Origin: Strigamia acuminata
Lineage: Eukaryota > Arthropoda > Chilopoda > Geophilomorpha > Linotaeniidae
Reading direction: 5' to 3'
Length of the DNA: 64,000 nt
NCBI GenBank assembly: GCA_949358305.1
Contig: OX442315.1
Location: forward strand, 7,032,427 to 7,096,426
This document shows, piece by piece, positions 21,901 through 31,194 of this stretch (position 1 is the stretch's first letter; the number at the start of each line of letters is the position of its first letter). The notes under the pieces are model-generated. The model made no database searches and had not been told where the DNA came from. It saw only the letters and a list, made by a program, of their open reading frames with translations. A program made the translations under genes and the position numbers.

Positions 21901-23954
21901 CAATTTATCCGGAAACATCCGAACACGTTGATGCGTCAGCGGAACAATCGGCACGACCATCGCCTCCGACAACTCCTCGTACATCCGCTCCGCCATCACC
22001 TCAGCGATCGGCAGCGCCTTCTCTTCCCCGTGAAACACCGGTACCGACGCCGAGATTTATTACGACGCGTCGTCAGCAACGTGTTGATGATCAGGCTGCG
22101 CAAGGGTTGCAAATTTTCGACCCCGATCCCAATTCACCAGCGACTGCGCGCCACACTACTCATAAGTGGCGATTCGTCGGTGGAGATGGCGAGTGCCGTG
22201 AATGGGTACGCGAGGAACACCTGAGAAAGGATCAAAAACCCGGGAAGATCTTAATTGATGTCTATTATTTTCCAACTCCGAAGATCCGTCTAAGATCTTA
22301 TCACGACATCGAGGAGTATTGTATGTTGAACAATATTGATTACGACCCCGGACTGTTTTTCTTCGGTAATCTCGAACACAAATTGCCAACTCTTCCGGGC
22401 GTTCGTCATGCGGCTCATCTGTGCCGAACCGAGCCGGCTTCATTCGCCGAAATTCCCAAGTTCAACGACGCTCCGAAATGGCGTGAAGCAATCGGAGAGG
22501 AACTCGATATGTTCAAAGAGCGAGAAATCTATAAAGAAGTTCCCCGACCACCCGACACCACTATTCTTGGCTGCAAGTGGATTTTTAAACCCAAAACCGA
22601 TGCAGCCGGAACCGTCACCCGATACCGAGCACGCTTAGTAGCACAAGGTTTTTATCAAACCCTCGGAGTCGATTTTGATGAGGTGTTTAGCCCAGTCGTG
22701 AACTTCATATTGATCCGTCTGTTTTTCTGTCTTCTCGTCGTATTGCGTGGTTGGCAGGACGCCCACCTCGACGTGAAAGGTGCGTACCTGTACGGGGAAT
22801 TAAAGCATAACGTATACATGAGAATCCCTGCAGGTGCCACATGCACTGATCCAAATAACGTGTGGCTTCTTCTCAAATCGCTTTACGGCCTCCACCAATC
22901 CGGGAGACAATGGTTCGAGAAACTTGACGAGACACTTCGGGCCCTCGGATTTCGAAGACTGCCAGCATGTAATTGTGTTTACGTGTTCGGGAATACAGCT
23001 GTTATGCTGGTCTACGTGGACGATATCGTCGTGTTTTACGCGTCCGACAGCGTTTTTAATCAGCTAATCCGTCTCATCTCTTCGAAATTCGATATAGTCA
23101 ACCTCGGTCCAATCACGAAGTTATTAGGCGTCGAGTTTATCCGCGACGCCGGACGCACGTTCATAACGCAACGTGCTTATATCGCCAAACTGGTTAAGAA
23201 ATTCGGGGCGTCGACCAATAATCTCGTCAAGACACCAGTGACCCCGGGAACGACACTCGTTAGAGGATCGACCGAAAACTTGGAAGATTTTCCATACCGA
23301 TCTCTAATCGGTTCACTTCTGTTTTTGGCATCGAGAACTCGTCCCGACATACTCTATTCCGTCATCGCTTTGGCACAGTACAACACGTGCTATAATCGAA
23401 CCCACATCCGCGCCCTGTTACAGGTTCTGCAGTACGTGGCAAACACTGCGGAGCTTTGCATCGAGTTATCCGGTTGCTCTTCTAGTCAACTATCTGCATT
23501 TACCGACGCGTCGTGGGCAAGCGATCCGGAGACATCATTGAGCTTCGGAGGATACATCGTATACGTTGGAAATGTCCCTATTGGCTGGTCCTGTCGCAAA
23601 CAGTCGACCGTAGCGTGCTCAACCATGGAAGCTGAATTTATCGCCCTGGTTGAGTGCGTGAAGGAGATTTTCTGGCTCGACAGCGTGTACACCGAATTCC
23701 CGATTCTCAATCGTCTATCCCGACCTATCGTGTATTCGGACGCCCTGGCCTCGATTCAATTCACATCTAATGATATCGAGAACGCGAAGACGAAGCATAT
23801 TCGCGTGAGGTTTCACTGGCTCAGGGAGTGGTTTACTGCGGGAGTCTTCGATCTTCGAAAGGTAGCCGGCGAAGCTAATACCGCCGACATATTCACAAAG
23901 TGGCTATCTTCGGAACGTTTACGATCATTGATTTCGAAGATCTTCCGAGCATAA
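18951..23954 (+). CDS. Copia Gag-Pol polyprotein, intact
   Basis: 1,667 residues from the ATG at 18951. In order: Gag (DUF4219/UBN2-like, about 1-200); zinc knuckle CFNCDQLGHYANRC (about 231); aspartic protease around ILDCGATDHVSH (about 321), where copia proteases more often read DSGA; GAG-pre-integrase with LWHSRLGHLH and CNDC; integrase core with D, D and E in HMDIWGPAP, RTDRGGEF and NGTAERINR (about 640-740); RT with CKWIFKPK, LDVKGAYL and the catalytic YVDDIVVF (about 1355); and RNase H with TDASWASD and STMEAEFIAL (about 1520-1570). The order protease-integrase-RT-RNase H defines Ty1/copia. No stop or frameshift is present. With near-identical LTRs this copy could still be active. Confidence 0.95.
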   Translation: MQKAANSNSLIPVLGVDNYEQWRLSMQFLLKSEGLWRHVTEDKEAEHIATLTPKELDRFMVKKDKALGHIYIHVSPAKRTVLETCNTPKEAWDKLAKTYAPSSRARQAAMRWEFLSLQLQPGEDMPDFIARVDNYVRQLSDVNEIISPVHHAYQYLKCLPPEYAQATFAIYHWPDPQFTPKDVAEQLISEHMRLKSIGLLGTSQSSAHTSMKGQFRPRNKSGPRDISTVKCFNCDQLGHYANRCPRPPRQQQGQPTVSLQRNSRSKSRRRNKNAAAKANNARPRESSHPHREGTYFVNAPQVIQRPVAHFMQSNEWILDCGATDHVSHVRAGFTEFTDVIPFDIELGQGKSQVTGKGTVRLLMAIDKTRCTVNLTNVLYAPNFEANLISVSKIDKARHHIHIFNSEIHVYESDIRSPLIRAKERGGLYYVDGLCTNPTFATTVSPTVQPTPTLPPQMYVTTEEDFIKIPKPKKGKGQQREITDFRIEMPLVEPVKQIPVQQAPIPTNPIPPPIPTQIHNDLTTLPSYANALQSIPTATPIAIPNANSFPPLGNPSQPKKKVIANPASVKDATGLWHSRLGHLHTNGMKLLAANDQVYGMSPGEVSRELACNDCRIAKSTKASHKPDPNPSTTKPLDLLHMDIWGPAPVPSFGGARFVLTVIDDATRYCWIIPLAQKSQVFATFKDFVARVERIQDTQIKAIRTDRGGEFMSNEFLRYLQAKGIQGQRTNPSSPQMNGTAERINRTMADNFRAVLSETKLPEALWAELAVTFAYIKNRSPHSRLNNQVPYILWRQRALSLRHLRKVGSKCWVHYTAPGRKKLDPRAWEGYLVGYASGTRGYRIWNPTDNQVYESIHVKIDERQSYRKSIKISTQQPQQSFTGPGQQTVTFDDNLHYHQWPKGSDSEASEHSANDSERVSTASASMHTPLAFPHIHIPPPTTPERALLDLCATLPPGSASLRQSHHISYEEERDTDHDIREMDELSIYPETSEHVDASAEQSARPSPPTTPRTSAPPSPQRSAAPSLPRETPVPTPRFITTRRQQRVDDQAAQGLQIFDPDPNSPATARHTTHKWRFVGGDGECREWVREEHLRKDQKPGKILIDVYYFPTPKIRLRSYHDIEEYCMLNNIDYDPGLFFFGNLEHKLPTLPGVRHAAHLCRTEPASFAEIPKFNDAPKWREAIGEELDMFKEREIYKEVPRPPDTTILGCKWIFKPKTDAAGTVTRYRARLVAQGFYQTLGVDFDEVFSPVVNFILIRLFFCLLVVLRGWQDAHLDVKGAYLYGELKHNVYMRIPAGATCTDPNNVWLLLKSLYGLHQSGRQWFEKLDETLRALGFRRLPACNCVYVFGNTAVMLVYVDDIVVFYASDSVFNQLIRLISSKFDIVNLGPITKLLGVEFIRDAGRTFITQRAYIAKLVKKFGASTNNLVKTPVTPGTTLVRGSTENLEDFPYRSLIGSLLFLASRTRPDILYSVIALAQYNTCYNRTHIRALLQVLQYVANTAELCIELSGCSSSQLSAFTDASWASDPETSLSFGGYIVYVGNVPIGWSCRKQSTVACSTMEAEFIALVECVKEIFWLDSVYTEFPILNRLSRPIVYSDALASIQFTSNDIENAKTKHIRVRFHWLREWFTAGVFDLRKVAGEANTADIFTKWLSSERLRSLISKIFRA

Positions 23955-24168
23955 ACTTATCGTGACATTCCTAGTTTCTTTTCACCCGACTTCGAGGATC
24001 ATCGGGTTTCTGTGGGAATACCGAGCTTAGTTAAGTGATAACCACGACAGTACCCGGCCCGATGGTTCGACTTTATCATCTTTTTTTTTTTTCTCAACGA
24101 TTATCAACTGTAATTCCAGTTTACGTTCATCTTGTCCCCTGATAAATATTTCCATCGAAGAGGGGATT

Positions 24169-24704
24169 TGTTGGTCAAAAGACCATTTTGTATCGATGAA
24201 TACATTTGTTATTTCCTAGTTTTCCCTTTGTGTTTAGGTATACAGCGCATCTTTGTTATTATTTAATTGATTTCGATGTTACCATTCGTTTTGCGCTGTC
24301 CCGTATGTAATTCCATACTTTTATCACTTTATGCTAGGATTTGTCCTATTATCAAATGATTTGTTCAAACTTAATGTAAATTCCCGGCACTAGGTGCCAC
24401 TACCCATTGCTTTTTCATCCAAGATGGCGTCATACACAGCCGTGTATGACTTAGCTGCTTTCCCACCTGTTTGGATACCTATTTGTAATGTATTACTATT
24501 TAATTAAACCGTTTTTATTGTTTTACTCATTGTGTTTGATTTAAAGCACCTTTAGTGCTTCTTGCTAGCGCATATAAGCGGCATTAGGCCGCGCGCATTT
24601 CCGAAACGATACGCGTCGTATCGTTAACGTCTGTGCGGGTCGCACAGCGCCAATTCACGCTTTCAATCGGTTTACACCGATATTTTGCGCATTCTCTGCC
24701 TACA
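24169..24704 (+). repeat. 3' LTR of copia element
   Basis: 536 bp, one substitution from the 5' LTR. Confidence 0.95.
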
Positions 24705-26957
24705 CATGTGTGTATTAACCGCCACCAAATATGATGATTCGTCGTCCAACTGGCGCTGTTGATACGCTTGTTGGAGATCGACTTTCGAGAAAATTTTTGC
24801 ATCGCCAATGGACGCCAAGATGTCCTGTATCTTGGGTAGCGGATATGGGTGTGTGTACAGCGCTGCGTTAATAGTGGAGCGGTAGTCTCCACAAACGCGG
24901 ATATTGCCGTCTTTCTTTGGGACGATAACCAACGGCGTAGCCCACCTACTGTACTTTGTTGGCACAAGTATCCGCTGCTGTTGCAGCTCAAAAAGTGCTG
25001 TTTCCACTTTGGCTCGAAGAGCCATTGGTACCACTCTAGGTCTAAAAAACCTAGGTGGCACGGTGGCGTCCACCTCCAAATGGAGCGGGGGTCCGTTATA
25101 TAGACCAAGACCTGGCGTGACAATATCAGCAAACTCATCCAATAAGGCTTCCAACTCGTGGTCGGGGCTCAATTGATTAACCGCTTTAGCGACCGGTGTT
25201 TGTAGTGATGCGGGTTTGCAAGTGCGTCCCAACTTCGCAAGGATGTTACGTCCAATGAGGCTTGGGCCACCGTTTTCGACCACGAGGAATGTAACGTCCG
25301 CTGTCCTATTCGCTTCGACTATTTCCACTTCGATTTTCCCATATACTTCGACGCGATGGCCGCTATAAGTTCGCAACGTGTTGTGGGCGTACCTCACAAC
25401 TGGTGCGGTCATCGCATCGGGCCAGAGCAGGTTGTACGTGTCGCGAGTCATCAGCGACTGTTCACATCCTGTATCCATTATCATCCTCGCGGGTTTTCCG
25501 TTCAATGTCACGGCCAACTCGATTGGCGGAAATTGCTGGTCCGAGTCTGTAACCATGAAAACGTAATAGTCGTCAGAGCTCGTCCGGTGGTCAGTCGGTT
25601 GGTTCGGATACTGGTCCCACTGTTGCTGTTGCTGCTGTTGGTGCTGCGTTTCGAGTCGCTGTTGCCGTTGTTGTTGTTGTTGCTGCAGTGGACGTTGATA
25701 GTCCCAATTCCGTTCCGATACTCCATTCTGGTCATCCTGGTATCCCTGGTAGGGGTCCAAATACCGTTGTTGTTGTTGGCGTTGTTGTTGCTGTTGTCGC
25801 AAAAATTGTTGTTGTTGTTGTTGTGAAAGTTGTTGTTGTTGTTGTTGTCGTTGTTGTTGTTGACTGGTTTCGACGCCATGTTCCAATATCCAGTTCACCG
25901 GTACTTTACGTTGGTTGAACCCAAATGTTTCCGGACGGGGCCGTTGCCCCGGTTCGCTGGACGGTCCAATGTCGGTCTTCATGCACACCCTCGCTAGGTG
26001 TCCAATACCGCCACAGCGGTAGCACTTCGCTGTCATAAATGGGCACATTTGTCCTTTATGATCCCCGCCACAACGTTTGCATTTGCCAAAAAGTTGGTCA
26101 ATTGTCGTGCCTGGGCGATTTGCCGCGCCCAAAGCAAATGGTGGACCCGGTGGTCCTCTCGAACGACCACGTCCAATTGGATTGAATGGCCTTCCGCGTG
26201 CTCCGAAAGGCTGGTATGGCTGTGATGTCGCCTCAATCCGATAAATATCCGTTGACGTGCCCGGTTGGGCTTTATCGCTATCTGTGCCCAGCGCAGATGT
26301 AATTTCTTTCTGTTTTTTGTAGATAAGTTGGCCTTGCACAGCTGCCTCGGCCGCGAGTGCCAACTTGATCGCCATTGCCAAGTCTAAACTTTCCTCTTCG
26401 AGGAGGCGAAGACGTAATTTGTCGTTGTTAATACCTGATATAAACTGGGTCAGGATTGCCTCCTCATTCACGTCTTTCGACGGAAATTTGCATAACCGCG
26501 CCTGTGCGCGTAAGTCGGCTACGAATTTGGCTACGGATTCACCTGGCTGTCGTCTTATTCCAGCCAATTTATTCTTTTGGACGTGGGGCCGCGTTATAGC
26601 TTGATAGTGCTCAGTCAATTTCACGACGATATCCTCGAACGTTGCTTTCTCAATCGTGTCGGGGTAAATTAGATCTCTAATTAGGCCATAACCTTCAGTG
26701 CCAATCACCGTCGTAAGCAATTTCTTCCTCTCATCGTCCTTGACGTGGTTGAGGCCACAGAAGTCCTTGAACTGGTGTACATACTGTGTCCAGGCTTCCT
26801 CTGATTTTCCAATAAATGGCGTGATATTGCCAAGCAAATGCGAAGGACGATCCGTTTGCGCCTTCACGAGCGAGGAAATTGCCGCTATCAAGTCGGTTGT
26901 GGATAACGACGATGACGGCAACGACGGCGGGACAGTTTGCTTTATCGGGTCCGTCAT
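24705..26957 (-). CDS. Gypsy 1 Gag, protease and start of RT
   Basis: 751 codons from the ATG at 26957 (MTDPIKQTVPP). The frame is open a little further upstream, but this is the first good Met. A Gag capsid-like region with WTQYVHQFKDF and GESVAKFVADLRAQARLC is followed by two zinc knuckles (CKRCGGDHKGQMC and CYRCGGIGHLARVC, about residues 290-325). Next is a glutamine-rich segment encoded by CAA/CAG runs (25620-25865), then the aspartic protease MIMDTGCEQSLMTRD (about 494), then the RT N-terminus with WATPLVIVPKKDG, VCGDYR and SKVDLQQAYQQ. It is cut by the copia element in the RT motif VNTHM-GLF. The poly-Q stretch between knuckles and protease is unusual and probably length-variable. Confidence 0.9.
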
Positions 26958-27108
26958 GGCGATCGCTACGAGAACAAAGGTAGCATAAGTTCGGAATATT
27001 AAACTTAAGGAAAAATTACGAACGATTACGCATCTCAAACCGTTCGACCTCATTCAAGATCGTGTGAATTCGAATCCGCTTTTCTGATTGGAATCCTCGT
27101 CGCCAGCT

Positions 27109-27432
27109 TGTTGAATCCGGAGTAATTACCAAACAAGGTTGAAACACAATCGAATCTTGTATTTAATTTGACAGTTGCTTTTGATTATACACTCGTGTTT
27201 AAGAACACTAATTTTGGTGATTACATTCGTTCGTTCGTTCACAGAAAATACCGTTTTGTGTTTACATTTCGAGTTCGTTGTTAGTACTGAATTTTTATGA
27301 TGTGGTTACCATTGTTTACACGTTTCATTTTTGCATTACAATAAGACAATGCTTGTGCATAGTTTCGATTATTTCGCAATAAATATGAATTTATAATTAA
27401 CATTTGTAATTAATCCGACTCAACATCTAACA
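27109..27432 (-). repeat. 5' LTR of gypsy element 1
   Basis: 324 bp. On the minus strand it is followed by ctggcgacgaggattcc, the likely primer-binding site; I cannot assign the tRNA with confidence. Confidence 0.9.
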
Positions 27433-27914
27433 GTATTACTCTCCTGTCTCGTTTAGTTGATATTTTGCAAACAATTTTTTTCTCATCCATTAATAGATTT
27501 AACATTTTTTTAGGCCCCAGGCGCTGTACTTAAGGTACCAAACGGTAAATTTGGTAGTGATTATATGTATAGAATCTTCTTACCTTCCAAGTGAGAGTTT
27601 TCTTCATCATATGCCAAGCTGTCATCTGTTGTAGCTGATACGATCTGAATTGCGGGGTAATCACCAATTACTTGTTCAGTGATAGCGGCATCAACTTTTA
27701 TAGGCTTGTTTTTGTAGTGAATGACAACCTTGGAACATTGGTAAATGCATAGGGATAATGCAATAATGGTCATTAACACTCGGCTTATGCGATTAGACAA
27801 TGTTGTTTTTGGAAACAATTGGTTGTGAAAGTTTGTTTCTGTTTTGTGCACTTGGAGGAAATCTGTGGCAATTTTTTCAACTTTCCTTTTTCTGAGTCTT
27901 CTTAAGTGGTGCAT

Positions 27915-28133
27915 GATTGACACCCGTTTGAATAATGTGTGCGTCTAATCTTGCTGATCTTGGATATCTGCTGTGAATTCATGGAAGATTGCACTGAATT
28001 TAATCAATTTGCACATATTCATGTTTACACTTTTTAGTTTCACTTACCTTACGTTTTATGTGGCAAAAAGTTAGCAACAAAACGTATCGAGTCAAAATGA
28101 CAACTGGATTTTTCTCACTGTGTTATGTATGTA
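27915..28133. other. 5' flank of DEG/ENaC copy A
   Basis: Aligns with 37235-37460 upstream of copy B, and includes the target TA for the foldback element. Confidence 0.5.
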
Positions 28134-29467
28134 CAGTCGTGTTCAAAAAAACTGGACCCTCACTCTGTGCTGGCAAATGAAATTGTGAGTAATTCCGTGT
28201 TTTGCCACTAGGTGAAACACCAGACATCAACAGTTGATAATATAGCCTTGTCTACAGTGATCCTTTCATAATTTACTGGACAGTTTTAAAAAAGAAAATA
28301 TAAGTTATTTTCATAGAAAAAGTGCATAGATATTTAATATTAAGAAATAAAAAATTAATTTGTTTAATATTTTCTAACAATAAAGAGAATTTACCACTAG
28401 CTTTGTCTAAAAATAGCTGCAAATGAGATTAGGGCTAACAAAACAACAATTGGTCTCCCGACCAATCCTTTCACTATCTCATTTTTACTATCTCATTTTC
28501 ACTATCTCATTTACACTATCTCATTTTAACAATCTCATCTACACTATCTCATCTTCACTATCTCATTTACAGTATCTCATTTTAACTATCTCATTTACAC
28601 TATCTCATCTTTACTATCTTATTTTCACTCTCTCATTTTTACTATCTCTATCTATCTATCTAATGAGATAGTGTAAATGAGATAGTGAAGATGAGATAGT
28701 GAAGATGAGATAGTGAAGATGAGATAGTGAAGATGAGATAGTGAAGATGAGATAGTGAAGATGAGATAGTGAAGATGAGATAGTGAAGATGAGATAGTGA
28801 AGATGAGATAGTGAAGATGAGATAGTGAAGATGAGATAGTGAAGATGAGATAGTGAAGATGAGATAGTGAAGATGAGATAGTGAAGATGAGATAGTGAAG
28901 ATGAGATAGTGAAGGTGAGATAGTGAAGATGAGATAGTGAAGATGAGATAGTGAAGATGAGATAGTGAAGATGAGATAGTGAAGATGAGATAGTGAAGAT
29001 GAGATAGTGAAGATGAGATAGTGAAGATGAGATAGTGAAGATGAGATAGTGAAGATGAGATAGTGAAGATGAGATAGTGAAGATGAGATAGTGAAGATGA
29101 GATAGTGAAAGGATTAGTCGGGAGACCGATTGTTGTTTTGTTAGCCCTAATCTCTCATTCGCGGCTATTTTTAGACAAAGCTAGTGGTAAATTCTCTTTA
29201 TTGTTAGAAAATATTCTTTATTGTTAGAAAATATTAAACAAATTAATTTTTTATTTTTTAATATTAAATATTCACACACTTTTTCTATAAAAATAACTTA
29301 TATTTTCCTTTTTAAAACTGTCCACTAAATTATGAAAGGATCACTGTAGACAAGGCTATGTTATCAACTGTTGACGTCTGGTGTTTCACCTAGTGGCAAA
29401 ACACGGAATTAGTCACAATTCCATTTGCCAGCACAGAGTGAGGGTCCAGTTTTTTTGAACACGACTG
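28134..29467. mobile_element. Foldback/MITE element with long inverted arms and a 14-bp minisatellite core
   Basis: It starts CAGTCGTGTTCAAAAAAACT and ends in the exact complement, flanked by TA on both sides (28132-28133, 29468-29469). The arms are about 320-350 bp and match nearly all along their length. Between them lie a degenerate array of ctatctcatttt-like words (28465-28650) and then about 32 near-perfect copies of the 14-mer agatgagatagtga (28662-29108), which are the inverse of the first array. The whole element is therefore one giant imperfect palindrome. Copy B lacks it at about 37465. No transposase frame; the ends are Tc1/mariner-like. Confidence 0.85.
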
Positions 29468-30215
29468 TACGTGATATGTATCGATTGGGAACATTTGTGG
29501 TAAATATTTGCTCGCTGTAATCTTATTTTTTAATAATTTTAATAAGCTTTTATTACGTCTGTATTCATTTTCTATCTTTCGTAGGACTAAAAGTGTGTTT
29601 TGCTAGTTGTTTTGCTGCACCCAATTGCTTCAATTTTAAGTTTTCTTACTAACAGCACGTTTCATGTTTACTCTAACAAATCATATTTACTCTTACAAAT
29701 CATGTTTACTCTAACAAATCAGTCAATAGAAGTTTGTTTATTTATCAGTCCATTATCGACTTAATTAATTTTTGCGACAATTCTTGTTTACTTAATAGAT
29801 TGCTCTTTTTGATGCATATAAAAAAATCAATTTATGCTAGTTATGCGCAGTTATTTTGAAACTCATGTCTGTGATAGCCATGCTTGAATTTGGGGGAAAT
29901 TTCCAATACTTATTGTGTGCCCCCGTGTGGAATTAGAGATCCGTATGCTATTTGCACAAAACATTTTACCCCGCGCTTAATTGGAGGCCGAACGGTATTA
30001 GAGGTGACGCGTAACACTATCGATATTAGTAGACGCAACAGTCAGTTTCGCATCTACGAATATGGCTAGTGTTACGCATCACGTTTCTATTACATGACGC
30101 GACACGTTTCTATTACGTGACGCGACACGTACTACTTCTGCTTGTTACAATCATTCATCCATTCAATCAGCCAAGAAACGAACGAAACTAACCAACGATG
30201 CAAGCAACTACTTGT
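29468..30215. other. Duplicated upstream flank of copy A
   Basis: Aligns with 37465-38215 over its whole length with few differences. This shared block marks the outer end of the segmental duplication, where similarity stops after gatgcaagcaacta in both copies. Short open frames (29884-30069 and 37883-38068) are conserved only because the DNA is duplicated; the residues give no family. Confidence 0.6.
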
Positions 30216-30990
30216 ATTGTCAAAGAATTCAGAAACGGTTTCAAGCTGTTGTGACCGTCTGGCCAACCAACGGTGAACCACGTCACTCCACACACTGCTC
30301 ACTGGCTCTAAGGTCATCCCCCATTGTGGAGTAGACTGACCTAGTACAGGGAAGGAGGGAGCTGAGTGGTGTGGCGGAGAGAGAGATAGAGAGAGTTTTG
30401 ACAGCACAGAGAGAAGACTTGTGCTGTGAGGTCCCGTAGCCAGCCAGGGCAGCCGTGTCCGAGTTGACTCTGCTCTCCTCCCTTTGACGGATCATCTTTC
30501 TTATGGCAACCTGGGGATTAATTACCAAGGGTGGGGCCGACGTTTACGTAAATAATGGAGACAAGGACTCCGGATTGTTGGTTTGTTGGCCTTTAACCCG
30601 TTGTCTAGGGGTCGAAGTACCCATCACCTGTGTCGGGGCTGTTAAGCCCACCACACCTACAACCGTCCCATCACTCACAGGGCGCGTAGCCCGTGAGTGA
30701 CCTGGTCGGTTGGCATAAGACATTCTGCTGCGGTACTTACCTCAGCCCATGTAGCCGCTCATGGAGGCTGCAACAAGGACATCTCCCTGTCACTGAGTGT
30801 CACAGTGGTGAATGGGAGAAGAGCAGAGCAGAGTCAACTGGGGCACTGCACTGCCCAGGCAGGCTAAGGGACCTCACTAGCACACGTTCTCACCCGGTGC
30901 TGTCCAAGCTCTCTCTTATCTGCTCATGCTCTTCCCACCACGGTTTCGGCCGTTGTCATTTTTAAAAATGTTTGAAAATATTTAGGATTT
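30216..30990. repeat. Inverted-arm dispersed repeat at the duplication junction
   Basis: Two arms, about 30380-30490 and 30800-30925, are inverted copies of each other (gacagcac...gaggtccc...cagggcag...gttgactctgctc on the left, its complement on the right). The interior contains the complement of the gactccaacccctagacaac block also found at 530-560 and 32385-32410. It sits between the end of copy A and the 3' end of copy B. Non-coding. Confidence 0.6.
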
Positions 30991-31194
30991 TAAAATTTAT
31001 AGGAATAAATCAATTGAGTGTTGATTGAAATGCGACTTTATTGGAAAGAGTTCAAAATACATAATGCACTAGCAGTTAACAGCAGAATATTCTGAAGATT
31101 AATGACATAGAGTTTACACTCACGGACCGAAAGTGGATGGTCAAGTAGTACATACTGATATGTGCAATAAAGTACGGAGTAAATAATAATCAAT

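Larger units (their letters stand above)
17506..24704 (+). mobile_element. Ty1/copia element nested in gypsy 1, full length
   Basis: The two 536-bp LTRs (17506-18041, 24169-24704) differ at one base (ctctacctaca against ctctgcctaca). The flanks cattt (17501-17505) and catgt (24705-24709) are a 5-bp target duplicate with one mismatch. The host gypsy frame is restored exactly when the insert and one target copy are removed. Internal parts are a tRNA-iMet-type primer site, a 900-bp leader, one intact 1,667-codon Gag-Pol frame and a purine tract (gaagaggggat). It is oriented opposite to gypsy 1. Confidence 0.95.
14814..27432 (-). mobile_element. Ty3/gypsy element 1, minus strand, interrupted by a copia element
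   Basis: LTRs at 27109-27432 (5', 324 bp) and 14814-15130 (3', 317 bp) start TGTTGAATCC and end CATCTAACA. They appear identical except for a 7-bp difference (tacactc present only in the 5' copy). A perfect target duplicate, gtatt, lies at 14809-14813 and 27433-27437, and copy B has the empty site near 36780. Without the copia insert the element is about 5.4 kb with a single gag-pol frame. It lies in intron 1 of DEG/ENaC copy A in the same orientation as that gene. Confidence 0.93.
789..27914 (-). pseudogene. Two-module DEG/ENaC channel gene, copy A (interrupted, 3' end outside window)
   Basis: This is the paralogue of the gene at 31195-37234. Eight exons are visible with exactly the same lengths as in copy B: 27584-27914 (331 bp, TM1), 11374-11480 (107), 11249-11305 (57), 10715-10825 (111), 9998-10107 (110), 8943-9756 (814, TM2 of module 1 plus TM1 of module 2), 972-1080 (109) and 789-868 (80). 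All keep GT-AG borders. The last two exons lie beyond base 1. In exon 9998-10107 the 24th codon, a conserved cysteine in copy B, is TGA (10036-10038), so the product would stop before the first TM2. The other seven exons are open. The 814-bp exon has no indel against copy B and about 25 of 271 residues differ. Intron 1 is 16.1 kb against 1.2 kb in copy B, and the intron after the 814-bp exon is 7.9 kb against 0.75 kb, because of transposon insertions. I infer a recently disabled gene. A sequencing error or stop readthrough cannot be excluded from one base. Confidence 0.75.

Noticed and set aside
21463-22224. 253-codon second sense frame inside copia Gag-Pol
   Set aside because: Overlaps the linker and RT part of the intact polyprotein; Arg/His-rich shadow translation.
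25508-25879. Asn-rich and Leu/Val-rich frames opposite or beside the gypsy poly-Q region
   Set aside because: They are alternative-frame readings of CAA/GTT runs in the gag gene.
28662-29108. CRISPR-like array of regular repeats
   Set aside because: Units are contiguous 14-mers without spacers, inside a eukaryotic foldback element.
29884-30069. 61-codon frame conserved in both duplicated flanks (also 37883-38068)
   Set aside because: Conservation follows from the DNA duplication; the upstream flank is repeat-like and shares words with other non-coding repeats in the window.
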